Counted from the first letter of the stretch, positions 27,689-36,892 are shown. The stretch is 64,000 bases of DNA from Paenibacillus woosongensis (GCF_030122845.1 NZ_CP126084.1:2170001-2234000); one strand, 5' to 3'. Notes: a model not told the origin generated them from the letters alone. Made by a program: numbers and translations.

Positions 27689-28483
27689 ATGACTGATCGC
27701 GAGGAAATCTTGACCGGCGGGAATATTAATCAAGTCGTAAAGGTAGGTGAGACAGTACGCCGAGAATCTAAACCCAATCCATATGTGAGTGATTTGCTTA
27801 AGTACCTTGAGAAGGTGGGTTGCCCGTCTGTCCCTCGATATTTAGGGGTAGATGAAAAGGGAAGAGAAATCTTATCTTACATCGATGGGGTGGTGCCTGG
27901 AAACGATTACCCTGAAATTGAAGGCTATATGTGGTCGGATTTGGTGCTAGTTGAATTGGCAAAGCTTTTAAGAAACTTCCATGATGCGACTGCAGGATTT
28001 ACAACATCTGAAATGTCCCTTCATAATTTCCCGGAAAAATCCCTGCATGAAGTAGTCTGTCATAACGATGTTGCGCTTTATAACGTTGTGTTCAAGAACA
28101 GGCTCCCAGTAGGGATTATTGATTTTGATATGGCAGGTCCAGGACCACGAATATGGGATATTGCTTACACGTTGTACACTTCAGTTCCTCTTGCAGGGTT
28201 CTCGCCAGGTGGGGAAGATTATGCGGTGGTTGAATATAACAAAGTAGATCATGCCTCCATACGGAGGGAACGAATACAAATTTTTTTTGATTCCTATGGC
28301 ATGGATGTGCCGGTCGATCTCAAGGAATGGGTTATTTCTCGCATAAATTTTATGTGTACCACACTGTCAGAGCGGGCGACATCCGGAGATCCGGCCTTTA
28401 TAAGACTAGTTGAAGAAGGACATTTAGCTCATTATAAGAAGGAGTTAAACTTTCTTGAGAAGCATTTTGATGATTGGAGTTAG
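27689..28483 (+). CDS. APH-family phosphotransferase
   Basis: A 264-residue kinase-fold protein. The catalytic loop is VVCHNDVALYNVVF (Asp base and Asn), and the metal Asp is in GIIDFDMAGPGPRIWDIAYT, the typical end of the family's active site. The N-terminal lobe is short (LTGGNINQVVKVGETVRRES). This small APH group is widespread in Bacilli and of unknown substrate. AAAGGAGG precedes ATG. It is one of two APH-type genes in this region (the other at 23736), and they are not close paralogues. Confidence 0.82.
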   Translation: MTDREEILTGGNINQVVKVGETVRRESKPNPYVSDLLKYLEKVGCPSVPRYLGVDEKGREILSYIDGVVPGNDYPEIEGYMWSDLVLVELAKLLRNFHDATAGFTTSEMSLHNFPEKSLHEVVCHNDVALYNVVFKNRLPVGIIDFDMAGPGPRIWDIAYTLYTSVPLAGFSPGGEDYAVVEYNKVDHASIRRERIQIFFDSYGMDVPVDLKEWVISRINFMCTTLSERATSGDPAFIRLVEEGHLAHYKKELNFLEKHFDDWS

Positions 28484-28605
28484 TGTGATATCACAGGTTC
28501 GTCTGGTTTGCATGTTTGTATGTTGAAGAAGAGTATAGAAGAAAACAGAAGAGTATAGAGAAAAAATATAGGAGTAAAGTTACTTTTATCTGAGGTGATC
28601 CAGAA

Positions 28606-29109
28606 ATGTTCTTTGTAAATGCAAGGGCATTCATTGAACGTATAAGAAATAACAGGTTGCAACTTGTAATACAAACAAGAAATAAGGCCGGTGAACTTGA
28701 GCTTTTGGAGCTTCCTGGAGGAAGACTTGAATTATTTGAACCAATATTAGAAGGATTAAAAAGAGAAGTATTCGAAGAGACTGGATTGAAGGTAACTCAG
28801 GTCGATGGCGAAGAGACTAGAATTGACACCAAAGGAATCAATCATAGTTTTGAAGTGGAATGTATAAGGCCTTTTTGTGTCTATCAGACAGTGAAAGGAC
28901 CTATTGACTCTACTGGAATGTACTTTATATGTTCATCAGAAGGAGAACTGCTAGAAGCGGGCGACGATACGAAGAGAGTACATTGGAGAGATATAGAAGA
29001 GATTAAAGAGATGTTAGAAGAGAATCCCCTGTATTTCTCAGATGTTGATCGAGCAGGGTTAATTTATTATTTTAAACATCGATTTTTTAGTGGGGCAGCC
29101 GACAGCTGA
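28606..29109 (+). CDS. NUDIX hydrolase
   Basis: A 167-residue pyrophosphohydrolase acting on nucleoside-diphosphate derivatives. The full Nudix box lies at about residues 45-67: GGRLELFEPILEGLKREV then FEETGL, with all required Gly, Arg, Glu residues. The substrate is unknown. AGGTGATCC precedes the start. The upstream gap of 120 bases contains direct repeats of GAAGAGTATAGA near 28526-28560. Confidence 0.85.
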   Translation: MFFVNARAFIERIRNNRLQLVIQTRNKAGELELLELPGGRLELFEPILEGLKREVFEETGLKVTQVDGEETRIDTKGINHSFEVECIRPFCVYQTVKGPIDSTGMYFICSSEGELLEAGDDTKRVHWRDIEEIKEMLEENPLYFSDVDRAGLIYYFKHRFFSGAADS

Positions 29110-29173
29110 AGTAAGTCTTTCGGGTTTGGAGAAACCAGTGAGAGGGTGTTAACACCAAAAATGAACAAGATAT

Positions 29174-29692
29174 ATGGGATTAAGTTATCCGTTTCTATCA
29201 GAGACGGGTATAAACACGGTCCAAGATAAATTTTTGGAACATGGTGGTATGCAAACGCTCCAAAGTTATTGTCATGTTGTTACTGACAATATGAATGAGG
29301 AATTGTTTAAACAAGCTAGAGAGTATATACGAGTAAATTTTAGTAGCCATATAGATTTTCTAGAATCTTTACCTCTTTATTATGAAGATTTACACCATAT
29401 CTATGTTCATGCTGGACTCAATCCGAAGTATATAAATTGGCGAGAACAACCTGAGCATGACTTTATGTATAATAAGGAAGAGTTTCATCAGTCGGAACCA
29501 AAAACCGATAAACTAGTCATATTCGGTCATACTAGAACTATTGAACTTCATGATTCCTCGGATATTAGGTTTGGTCGGGGTAAGATTGGGATAGATGGTG
29601 GATGCGCATATGGAATGCAGTTAAATTGTTTAATATTCGACGAAGGTATTTATACTACGACGAGTATAAAGAATTTATGGAATGGAGATTGA
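29174..29692 (+). pseudogene. Calcineurin-like metallophosphatase, 5' truncated
   Basis: A 172-residue stretch covering only the back half of a PrpE/Ser-Thr phosphatase-type enzyme: HHIYVHAGLNP (metal His), FGHTRTIE (metal His) and IGIDGGCAYGMQLNCL. The first metal motifs (GDxHG, GDxxDRG, GNHE) are absent, and no frame upstream contains them. The product should therefore be inactive. Its start codon is uncertain. It lies four bases before the LRR gene and may be read with it. Confidence 0.65.
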
Positions 29693-29695
29693 TCA

Positions 29696-30748
29696 GTGAG
29701 ATTATATACAGACCCTAGAGGTGAAGCTTATGAGCAGGTTATCGATTTGGCTATACAGAATTCGGAGTTTTTTGTGCTAGGGGAGAAAATTCCGGTTGAT
29801 CCGGCCCAGATTCCGTATACAAGTGCCCTGGAAGCGATGGAGCCTTACCTGATGAAGACCATCGTAATTCAAGGCGATTCTATAGATGAAGTAACACAAA
29901 TAAGTAATATGTATCGCAGTAGCGCTTTTTATACGGAAGGAACCTATTACTTGTATAGATGCTGCGAAGAAAGTGGAAATCTGCTGAAGCAATTAGCAAA
30001 CCGTCTGTCAGATTGGATTTATCCGAACCTGCCGGAAGACCTGTGCTTTTTGAAAGAAGGCGGGGGAGACTTCCTTTATTCCGTTGTGCATGAACAAATG
30101 TATGGGTTGGATGTAACGGAGGAAGAAGCCATTGAACTGATGGATCGTATTCCTGGGCTGTTTATAGAATTAAAGGCTCACCGCGATCTGGATCGATTGC
30201 TAGATGATGCCATTAAGCATAAGACTGATCGGCTGTATATAAGTGGACATAGGCTGACAGAGCTGCCTGAGAAAATCCGATACCTTACAGAGCTGCGTGA
30301 GCTAGAAATTTTTGAACAGGATCTTTACCGTCTGCCCGAAGAGCTGTTCGAGTTAAGCAAGCTTGAGCGCTTGAAAATCCTGACGGCTGATTTGGAGAGT
30401 ATTCCCGCATCCATATCTAAACTTAAGAATCTGAAAGAGCTGTGCATTCAATGTGGGAGCTCAGATCGGCCCACCCCCGGGTATCGGGTTAAGCCCAAGG
30501 AAGAAATCAGTCTTAATCGCATCCCAGCAGAGATTGGAGAGCTAGAAAAACTGGAGCAGCTTACAATTCAGTACACCTCGATCCATGAACTGCCTCTCGA
30601 GCTAGAGAAGCTGAAGCATTTACGAGTCTTGAACTTGGGAATGTGTATGATCAAACAGAAGCCTGATTTCCTGTATGGAATGAAGCAACTGGAATACATT
30701 AACATTTCGCGGGATTCGTTATGGGAAACAGATGAATCGCAACAGTAG
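29696..30748 (+). CDS. Leucine-rich-repeat protein
   Basis: A 350-residue cytosolic protein starting at GTG 29696, with GGAGATTGATCA upstream. The first 170 residues are helical and unrecognised. From about 175 to 335 there are six or seven leucine-rich repeats (LTELPEKIRYLTELRELEIF, LYRLPEELFELSKLERLKIL and so on), of the bacterial LPxxLxxLxxL type. Such repeats bind proteins. There is no signal peptide or secretion signal. The role is unknown. Confidence 0.75.
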   Translation: MRLYTDPRGEAYEQVIDLAIQNSEFFVLGEKIPVDPAQIPYTSALEAMEPYLMKTIVIQGDSIDEVTQISNMYRSSAFYTEGTYYLYRCCEESGNLLKQLANRLSDWIYPNLPEDLCFLKEGGGDFLYSVVHEQMYGLDVTEEEAIELMDRIPGLFIELKAHRDLDRLLDDAIKHKTDRLYISGHRLTELPEKIRYLTELRELEIFEQDLYRLPEELFELSKLERLKILTADLESIPASISKLKNLKELCIQCGSSDRPTPGYRVKPKEEISLNRIPAEIGELEKLEQLTIQYTSIHELPLELEKLKHLRVLNLGMCMIKQKPDFLYGMKQLEYINISRDSLWETDESQQ

Positions 30749-30909
30749 CTTCGAGAGCTATTCTACGGTTGGATGATAGATACGTAGAACCTAGTTTTTA
30801 GAAAGAAACGACTGTAGAAAAATTTGACTGGTATGATATTCCGGCAGTAAGTATTTTCGATTTAGGAAAGCTTCGAGATAAGGTGACAAAATGGATGGAG
30901 GTTTTCTAG
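30749..30909 (+). pseudogene. Short coding remnant
   Basis: After the LRR gene a frame at about 30808-30909 reads EKFDWYDIPAVSIFDLGKLR and ends KWMEVF before a TAG. It has no start codon. It looks like the last 30 residues of a lost gene. The rest of the gap to 31153 holds repeat copy C and no gene. Confidence 0.35.
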
Positions 30910-30948
30910 GACATGTACATTGGCAGACTTTGGGAAAAAATAAATACC

Positions 30949-31050
30949 TACTGCCCTTTAGTTGTTCGTTGTATAATCGTGGAAGAACGCTCCGACAACA
31001 AATGATGACCCAGCCTAAGATATGAGCTATCATAGGCTGGGTCGTTTTAT
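30949..31050 (+). repeat. Repeated promoter-hairpin element, copy C
   Basis: TATAAT is at 30972-30977, followed by CGTGGAAGAACGCTCCGACA and a hairpin with arms TGACCCAGCCTA / TAGGCTGGGTCG and a T4 tail. It lies 103 bases before the histidine phosphatase gene. The -35 is weak. Confidence 0.78.
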
Positions 31051-31152
31051 ATCATTATGAGCATTAACAAACTTCTGAGAAGTGGGCTTAAGCAACAATC
31101 CGGTTACATCAACCGCGGTGCTAAAAATAATAACAATCAGTGGTGATCACAC

Positions 31153-31695
31153 TTGAAACGTATATACCTCATTAGACATTGTAAGGCTACAGGTCAAGAA
31201 CCAGATGCGCAATTAACTAGCGAGGGTCAGCTGCAGGCTGATCAACTAGCTGAGTATTTCATTGGAAAGCAGATTGACTATATCATATCCAGTCCATACG
31301 AAAGAGCTATCTCGACCATACGTCCGCTTGCTGAAACTTTAAATTTGACGATCCATAAGGATAACCGGCTGTGCGAAAGGGTTTTGTCTGCAGAAGAAAT
31401 CGACGATTGGATGGAGAAGTTAAAAGAATCATTTGAAGACTTGGATATGAAGTTACCAGGCGGAGAATCATCACGTGAGGCCATGATGCGCGGCATTTCT
31501 GTGATTAAGGAAATAATTGATCGTCCTGAGATGAATATTGCAGTAGTCACGCATGGAAATCTTTTGTCATTACTATTGAAATATAATGATCATGAAATTG
31601 GATTTAATGATTGGAGAAAACTTAGCAATCCGGATGTATTTGAGCTTGCTCTAAATCGTAAAGGGGAAAGACGTATCACCCGAATTTGGAAGTAA
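31153..31695 (+). CDS. Histidine phosphatase family protein
   Basis: A 180-residue phosphatase of the phosphoglycerate-mutase-like branch. The catalytic motif is IYLIRHCKATGQ, where RHG is changed to RHC but the phosphorylated His and the Arg are present. A second Arg follows in ISSPYERAISTIRP, and the second His is in AVVTHGNLLS. The start is TTG 31153, after a modest GTGGTGATC. Substrates in the family are sugar phosphates or phosphoproteins. It lies downstream of repeat copy C. Confidence 0.82.
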   Translation: MKRIYLIRHCKATGQEPDAQLTSEGQLQADQLAEYFIGKQIDYIISSPYERAISTIRPLAETLNLTIHKDNRLCERVLSAEEIDDWMEKLKESFEDLDMKLPGGESSREAMMRGISVIKEIIDRPEMNIAVVTHGNLLSLLLKYNDHEIGFNDWRKLSNPDVFELALNRKGERRITRIWK

Positions 31696-31720
31696 TAACA
31701 AACTAAAGGAGTCATGTGCG

Positions 31721-32176
31721 GTGGGATATATTATGGATTTAAGAGCAATTGTAGGGTCTAGGCCTTTAATTATGGCGGGGGCCTGCGTGTTAATTTTCAA
31801 TGAGGATAGAGAGCTGCTTCTTCAAAGGAGAACAGATACAAATGATTGGGGAACCATAGGCGGTGCACTAGAGCTTGGAGAATCTTTGGAAGAAGCTGCA
31901 GCTCGGGAACTTTTTGAAGAAGCAGGTCTAACCGCAAAATCGTTCGAATTTATAACCATTTTATCTGGTAAAGATATGTATTTCAAATACCCTCATGGAG
32001 ATGAGATCTACAATGTCATGGCGATTTATGAGGCTCATGAGATTGAAGGGAGCCCGAGAGTAAATGACAATGAGAGTCATGAACTGAAATATTTTTCTTT
32101 GAGCGAGCCGATCGTGAATTTAAATCCATTTACCGAACATTATCTTAGAAAAGCAGGATATATCACGGAATGGTAA
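31721..32176 (+). CDS. NUDIX hydrolase
   Basis: A 151-residue pyrophosphohydrolase. The Nudix box is GGALELGESLEEAAARELFE then EAGL. The early part (AGACVLIFNEDRELLLQRR) is typical of the MutT-like group acting on nucleoside triphosphates or sugar nucleotides. The start is GTG 31721, with AAAGGAG upstream; ATG 31733 is an alternative. It is 25 bases behind the histidine phosphatase, so they are probably cotranscribed. Confidence 0.85.
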   Translation: MGYIMDLRAIVGSRPLIMAGACVLIFNEDRELLLQRRTDTNDWGTIGGALELGESLEEAAARELFEEAGLTAKSFEFITILSGKDMYFKYPHGDEIYNVMAIYEAHEIEGSPRVNDNESHELKYFSLSEPIVNLNPFTEHYLRKAGYITEW

Positions 32177-32214
32177 GGTAATGTTTTTTACTTAAAGAAA
32201 GGAAGTGCAATAAA

Positions 32215-32334
32215 ATGAAGATCTTCCAATCGATTGAGAATGTAATCCAGAAGCATCATGAGGTACTACCATTTTCGGGGGCGGTTTTAGTCCAACAAGA
32301 AGGCACAGGCACAAGCTTTGAAATTAGGGGGTGA
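32215..32334 (+). pseudogene. Serine hydrolase (class C beta-lactamase-like) N-terminal remnant
   Basis: A 39-residue frame after AAAGGAAG. It reads FQSIENVIQKHHEVLPFSGA then VLVQQEGTGTSFEIRG, like the beginning of a class C beta-lactamase-type serine hydrolase. The catalytic SxxK and everything beyond are missing. Confidence 0.45.
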
Positions 32335-32348
32335 TATGAATCCTTAGA

Positions 32349-32822
32349 ATGAAACTGTTTATCTCAATAATTGCACTGGCGATTACGGGAATGATTGTAG
32401 TGATATTCCTCAATCAAAATCCTTTAACTGTTGATGGATTTTCTGAATACGATGGAAAAAGGAAATTAGATATATCTCTAATCAATACAGGGAATCATGA
32501 TATTGTCATATCAGAAGTTACAGTTAACGGTAGAGCTCCTGAAAAGGCTCAATTGGTCATTAGTTATTCCGGACATCTAGTTGGTAGCGGTATTGATTTT
32601 GAAAATTCCGTTAAATTCCTCGAAGTGAATGAGGAACCAATACACCCCACACAATCACCTCAAGAAATTAATCAGACAACACAGAATTCTAGTTCACCCC
32701 TTCATTATGGAATAAGATTATTAGATGACGAGGATATAAAGACAGTAAAGATCGAGTATAAATACTGGGGGATTCCATTTGAACGAGATATTCATCTTGA
32801 TACTTGGCCAGACATGAAATAG
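32349..32822 (+). CDS. Membrane-anchored hypothetical protein
   Basis: A 157-residue protein with one N-terminal hydrophobic segment (LFISIIALAITGMIVVIFLN), either a membrane anchor or an uncleaved signal. An extracytoplasmic beta-rich domain follows (KRKLDISLINTGNHDIVISE is typical of such folds). The family is not recognised. The ribosome site is poor: GGGGGTGAT lies 15 bases upstream. The stop is 25 bases before the next gene, a lipoprotein, so the two may form an operon acting at the cell surface. Confidence 0.55.
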   Translation: MKLFISIIALAITGMIVVIFLNQNPLTVDGFSEYDGKRKLDISLINTGNHDIVISEVTVNGRAPEKAQLVISYSGHLVGSGIDFENSVKFLEVNEEPIHPTQSPQEINQTTQNSSSPLHYGIRLLDDEDIKTVKIEYKYWGIPFERDIHLDTWPDMK

Positions 32823-32847
32823 TGTGGGAGGAGAGGGGATAAGATCG

Positions 32848-33537
32848 ATGGGGAAAGAATGGGTATCACCCCTTCTTGTGGCCGTACTCATATTGATGGT
32901 AGCAGGGTGTACGGGGAAACACAATCCAGCCGAACAATCGCTGGAGAATGGGTCCCCAACGAATCAGTATGCTTCCCAGGAAGCGCCTGGCGAGGTCGGC
33001 GAAGCAGAAGCAAAACATACGCCTGATCCGGACACACGCGCATCTGACGCGGCGAAGTTATCGGTTGTGGTCGGTGGCGAAGTCAAGTTGGAAACCTCAT
33101 TGGAGCATGAAACCGCGACGTTCGATGGAACAGAGTACACGATCGAACCTTTTGGAGTGACCTTCGCGGTGCGTACGGATATGGGCGAACCAGTGGTAGA
33201 GGGCGATAGTATCGTGTTTGTGCGTGATTTATCGGGAAAAGCCACGATATCCTATGAAGTGATGGAGAATACCTCATTATATGAAGCGGTGGCCAGGGAG
33301 CAGCAAGATCACGATGGCTCCTTTTCCGGTGAGTTTATCGAGACTACTTCCAAAGGCGGATTGAGGGGTAAACACAATCAATATAAAGAGGATTCGGTCT
33401 TTTCCGGTGTTTTTTTCTACGAGTTCGATCGACATGTACTCCGGATCGAGTACCAATGTCCGATCGCTGCCGTCGATGCTATGATTCGAATTGTAAATGA
33501 AACTGTGGACTCGGTAAGGTGGGAAGACAATAACTAG
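32848..33537 (+). CDS. Lipoprotein of unknown function
   Basis: A 229-residue lipoprotein. The signal sequence (VSPLLVAVLILMVAGC) ends in a good lipobox (VAG-Cys). A spacer rich in Asn, Ser, Pro and Glu precedes a compact C-terminal domain of about 150 residues with FGVTFAVRTDMGEP and SGVFFYEFDRHVLRIEYQCP. It should sit on the outer face of the membrane. No family is recognised. ATG 32848 follows GAGGGGAT; the frame extends back to 32824 with no benefit. Confidence 0.65.
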   Translation: MGKEWVSPLLVAVLILMVAGCTGKHNPAEQSLENGSPTNQYASQEAPGEVGEAEAKHTPDPDTRASDAAKLSVVVGGEVKLETSLEHETATFDGTEYTIEPFGVTFAVRTDMGEPVVEGDSIVFVRDLSGKATISYEVMENTSLYEAVAREQQDHDGSFSGEFIETTSKGGLRGKHNQYKEDSVFSGVFFYEFDRHVLRIEYQCPIAAVDAMIRIVNETVDSVRWEDNN

Positions 33538-33557
33538 TATAGATAAGAGGGGGTAAC

Positions 33558-33626
33558 ATGGAGGATAAGAAAAGCAAACTAACTGAAGTGGTATCGAAAT
33601 GGATTGAAGTGACTAGGGATATTTAA
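33558..33626 (+). CDS. Very short reading frame
   Basis: A 22-codon frame (EDKKSKLTEVVSKWIEVTRD) after a good AGAGGGGG site. It may be a genuine microprotein or the preserved beginning of a lost gene. Nothing else supports it. Confidence 0.25.
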   Translation: MEDKKSKLTEVVSKWIEVTRDI

Positions 33627-33670
33627 ACTCATGTTAAACAGAAATTAGTAATAAAGCGAGGTGAAGGTAA

Positions 33671-34282
33671 ATGACAAATCAAAAAGGGGTGCGCATTTTC
33701 GACCGACAGGCCAAATCGTATGAAAGGCGGCGAAGGAAACTACAAATGGCAGGCGAACGAAGCCGACTATTGAGACATGCCGCAGGCAAGGTCTTGGAAG
33801 TATCGGTGGGGGCTGGTAACAATTTTCCGTTCTACCCCAAAGGCGTTCATGTGACGGCGGTAGATTTCAGCCCAAAGATGATTGAAAAGGCGAAAGAGGC
33901 CGCGGCAGAATACGGCATTAACTGCGAGTTGCTGGTTTCCGATGTGGAGAGGCTGGAACTCCCAGAGAACTCTTTTGATACCGTCGTATCCACGTTGTCG
34001 TTATGCGCGTACCAGAATCCAGAAGTGGTTTTAGACAAAATGAAGGCATGGGTAAAAGACCGAGGGAATATTCTATTGTTCGAACACGGTATAAGTACGA
34101 ATTCGACCTACGCATGGTTCCAGAACCGATTTGATGGACTATCTGTAAAATTAGTCGGCTGCCATCAAAATAGGGACATTCTGCAGATGGTAGATGATGC
34201 GGGAATTGAAATCGAACACTTGGAACGAATGATGATAAATTCTGTGTTTCTGATTCGCGGAACAGTTCGAAAAGGTTTGTAA
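33671..34282 (+). CDS. Class I SAM-dependent methyltransferase
   Basis: A 203-residue enzyme. The SAM-binding motif I is VLEVSVGAGNNFPFYP, the acidic end of strand 2 is TAVDFSPKMIEKAKE, and the FDTVVSTLSLCAYQNPEVVL segment follows. This subgroup (UbiE/Coq5-like, small) methylates lipids or small molecules; the acceptor is unknown. GCGAGGTGAAG precedes ATG. It stands alone. Confidence 0.82.
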   Translation: MTNQKGVRIFDRQAKSYERRRRKLQMAGERSRLLRHAAGKVLEVSVGAGNNFPFYPKGVHVTAVDFSPKMIEKAKEAAAEYGINCELLVSDVERLELPENSFDTVVSTLSLCAYQNPEVVLDKMKAWVKDRGNILLFEHGISTNSTYAWFQNRFDGLSVKLVGCHQNRDILQMVDDAGIEIEHLERMMINSVFLIRGTVRKGL

Positions 34283-34342
34283 GAAATGCCAACCGGTCTA
34301 GATAGAGTTTCAAGAAACTATGAGGGCGTATCTCAAAACTAG

Positions 34343-34600
34343 GTAAACGGCAGATGGCATCTTGAAGTGGATGAGAACACAAGTGAGATTTTTGCCCTCT
34401 GGGAATATGATTCTTTTGAACAGTACGAAGAGATTGAAACAAAGATTAAAGCGGATGAAGAACATGTACAAAGAGTTCAGAAACGTTTTGATCAGATTGG
34501 CAGAGAGCGTTTTAAAGAGGTACTAAAACAAGAAATCAAACAGGAATTTATAACATCAACTGTAGATCGAGACAAAACGATATTAAAGCCGAGAGTCTAA
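34343..34600 (+). pseudogene. NIPSNAP-like protein, 5' truncated
   Basis: This frame opens just after a TAG at 34340-34342 and reads NGRWHLEVDENTSEIFALWE then YDSFEQYEEIETKI, like the back half of a NIPSNAP/Dabb-type ferredoxin fold. The first strand-helix half is absent. A GTG at 34367 could start a 77-residue product, but the fold would be incomplete. Confidence 0.5.
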
Positions 34601-34627
34601 CCATTTTAAGAGAGCAGGTGATGGAGG

Positions 34628-35074
34628 TTGGTTTTAATCCGTAAATATAATTCAAGCGACCTAGAAGCGGTAACTGATTTGATGGCTGATTTAGGTTATC
34701 CAACCGATGTGGATAGCATGAAGCAGAGAATGAAACTGATCGAGAATAATCCGGGGTATTTTACATTCGTGGCAATTCAAGATCATGAAGTCGTTGGTAT
34801 GATAGGTACTCGCTTAGTACACTACTACGAAGGGGATGGAGTTACAGTACAAATCTCAATTGTAGTTGTTAGGGAGGATCTTCAAGGGATGGGAATAGGA
34901 AAGGAACTACTTGGATTTATAGAAAATTGGGCTAAGGAGAAGGGGGCAAATAGCCTTTATCTAACCAGCGGTATAAAACCTGAACGAATGAAAGCACACG
35001 AATTCTATAAGAAAAATGGTTTTGATATAAATGGATATAGATTCGTTAAGAGGTTTGAAATGGTTCATATATAG
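34628..35074 (+). CDS. GNAT family N-acetyltransferase
   Basis: A 148-residue acetyltransferase. The acetyl-CoA-binding motif is VREDLQGMGIGKELLGFIEN (R/Q-x-x-G-x-G/A), and AHEFYKKNGFDINGYRF is the typical end. The start is taken as TTG 34628, close behind GGAGG, so spacing is tight and the true start may differ. The acceptor is unknown. Its end is 10 bases before the next gene, so they are probably cotranscribed. Confidence 0.83.
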   Translation: MVLIRKYNSSDLEAVTDLMADLGYPTDVDSMKQRMKLIENNPGYFTFVAIQDHEVVGMIGTRLVHYYEGDGVTVQISIVVVREDLQGMGIGKELLGFIENWAKEKGANSLYLTSGIKPERMKAHEFYKKNGFDINGYRFVKRFEMVHI

Positions 35075-35084
35075 GAGGCAAACT

Positions 35085-35450
35085 ATGATACTCAAATTTC
35101 ATCATGCACAGATTACAATTCCAAAGGGCCAAGAAGAAGAGGCGCGGAAGTTCTATTGTGGAGTTTTACAGCTGAAAGAAATACAAAAACCAGAAAGTTT
35201 GCTTGACAGAGGCGGATTTTGGGTTGAAGTTGGCGACCAACAGTTGCATATTGGTACTGAAGCAGGAGTGGATCGTTTATTAACAAAAGCTCATCTCGCC
35301 TATGAAGTAGAAGATATCAAGCTAATGGAGACCCGGCTAAAAGAAAATGGAATTGAAACACTAGAGTCAATACCTATTCCAGGGTTTGAAAGATTTGAAT
35401 TTAGAGATCCATTTGGAAACAGAGTAGAATGTATAAAGCCAGTAAAATAG
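35085..35450 (+). CDS. VOC family (glyoxalase-like) protein
   Basis: A 121-residue metal-dependent-fold protein. Family features are FHHAQITIPKGQEEEARKFY near the start (His metal ligand), GGFWVEVGDQQLHIGTE (second His) and FRDPFGNRVECI with the last-strand Glu ligand. It could be a dioxygenase, isomerase or antibiotic-binding resistance protein. ATG 35085 follows ATAGGAGG; the frame upstream overlaps the acetyltransferase gene. Confidence 0.82.
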   Translation: MILKFHHAQITIPKGQEEEARKFYCGVLQLKEIQKPESLLDRGGFWVEVGDQQLHIGTEAGVDRLLTKAHLAYEVEDIKLMETRLKENGIETLESIPIPGFERFEFRDPFGNRVECIKPVK

Positions 35451-35601
35451 AAATTTCAGCTGGAGCACAATATTCCTAAGATAATTGGGGTAAAATGGTT
35501 TAATTGTAAGATATTATTTAGCATTCTGATCATTTATACTAGAGACACCTGGCAAAAAGCGGCTTTCATTATGAAAAGGTAGCAGCAGCAATCTTTTTAT
35601 T

Positions 35602-35615
35602 TGAAAGCGCTTTTT
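35602..35615 (+). promoter_or_regulatory. Degenerate catabolite-response (cre-like) site
   Basis: TGAAAGCGCTTTTT matches the CcpA site consensus TGWAANCGNTNNCA except for its last two bases. It lies 120 bases before a xylan-related deacetylase gene. The better match upstream of the GH11 gene supports glucose repression of this cluster. Confidence 0.4.
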
Positions 35616-35737
35616 TGTTGGGATACTGAAATCACAAGGAGATGAGGCCAAATCTCTAATTTCATAGAGAGAGTTGCAGCGACCAGGAGTGAAGGGAGTA
35701 ACTATACTCGTATTTAATGACGAGGAGGTACTATTTT

Positions 35738-36808
35738 ATGTTCAAAGCAAAACTAGTAAAAGGGGCGCTAGCTCTTGCGCTCTTCGGTTCATTGTTCTCT
35801 CTTCCGATGATGCCCGCCGCCACTGCTGCCGATGCCAACTGCCCGAATGGCTACGTTGGCCTGACGTTCGACGATGGCCCTAATCCCGGTAACACGACAA
35901 ACCTGCTTAATGCACTGAAGCAGTCTGGTCTGCGTGCAACGATGTTCAATACGGGACAAAACGCACAGAATTACCCTTCTTTGGTGCGGGACCAAGTGAG
36001 CGCAGGCATGTGGGTTGGCAACCACTCTTATACACATCCGCATATGACTACTCTGAGCAGTTCGCAGATGTCTTCGGAAATTACGCGGACACAGCAGGCG
36101 ATCCAGTCGGCTACCGGGTCTGCACCGAAGCTGTTCCGTCCGCCGTACGGCGAGACCAATGCCACTTTGAAGTCTATCTTGTCCCAGAACGGTCTTACCG
36201 AAGTGCTCTGGAATGTTGACTCCCAGGATTGGAACGGCGCCAGCACCGCCCAAATCGTAGCGGCAGCAGGCAGACTGCAAAACGGTGATGTGATCCTGAT
36301 GCATGACCAGTACCAAGCAACGCTCCAGGCGATCCCGCAGATTGCGCAAAATCTCAAGAACCGTGGCCTTTGCTCCGGGATGATCTCGCCAAGCACCGGC
36401 CGGGCAGTTGCCCCTGACGGCGGGGGCACAACCCCTCCTCCTGTCACAGGTACAAAAATAGAAGCCGAGAGTATGACCAAGAGCGGTCAGTATACCGGAA
36501 ATATCAGCTCGCCATTCAATGGAGTCGCTTTATATGCCAACAACGATTCGGTGAAGTTCACGCATAATTTCACGACCGGTACCCATAATTTTTCACTCCG
36601 CGGGGCTTCGAACAACTCCAACATGGCCAGAGTCGATTTGAAAATCGGCGGGCAAACGAAGGGGACCTTCTATTTCGGCGGGAGCAGTCCTGCGGTCTAT
36701 ACCTTAAACAATGTTAGCCATGGAACAGGTAACCAAGTAGTTGAGCTCGTGGTTACAGCCGATAACGGAACCTGGGATGCGTTCCTTGATTACCTGGAGA
36801 TCCAATAA
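35738..36808 (+). CDS. Secreted CE4 polysaccharide deacetylase with CBM36-like module
   Basis: A 356-residue secreted enzyme. After a signal peptide (ALALALFGSLFSLPMMPAAT) comes a NodB/CE4 domain: LTFDDGPNPG (catalytic and metal Asp), HSYTHPHM (metal His pair) and RPPYGETN. The C-terminal 115 residues form a CBM36-type, calcium-dependent xylan-binding module starting EAESMTKSG. With that module the enzyme is probably an acetylxylan esterase, though chitin-type deacetylase cannot be excluded. ATG 35738 follows GAGGAGGT. The module is nearly identical to that of the GH11 xylanase next door. Confidence 0.88.
   Translation: MFKAKLVKGALALALFGSLFSLPMMPAATAADANCPNGYVGLTFDDGPNPGNTTNLLNALKQSGLRATMFNTGQNAQNYPSLVRDQVSAGMWVGNHSYTHPHMTTLSSSQMSSEITRTQQAIQSATGSAPKLFRPPYGETNATLKSILSQNGLTEVLWNVDSQDWNGASTAQIVAAAGRLQNGDVILMHDQYQATLQAIPQIAQNLKNRGLCSGMISPSTGRAVAPDGGGTTPPPVTGTKIEAESMTKSGQYTGNISSPFNGVALYANNDSVKFTHNFTTGTHNFSLRGASNNSNMARVDLKIGGQTKGTFYFGGSSPAVYTLNNVSHGTGNQVVELVVTADNGTWDAFLDYLEIQ
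36461..36808 (+). repeat. CBM36 module repeat, unit 1 (partner 37832-38179)
   Basis: This 348-bp segment encodes 115 residues of xylan-binding module and ends at the stop codon. The partner in the GH11 gene has the same length, and I count six amino-acid differences. Nucleotide differences are mostly at third codon positions. Confidence 0.85.
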
Positions 36809-36860
36809 CATTCTGAAGCACACAATCATTATTTTAAATTGAATAGAGGTTCCGCTTGGC

Positions 36861-36892
36861 ACATCCCGGTTGGATCCTTCCAACCGGGATGT
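36861..36892 (+). terminator. Hairpin after the CE4 gene
   Basis: The arms ACATCCCGGTTGGA and TCCAACCGGGATGT form a perfect 14-bp stem with a 4-nt loop. The T tail is poor, so termination may be partial or the hairpin may protect the mRNA end. Confidence 0.55.
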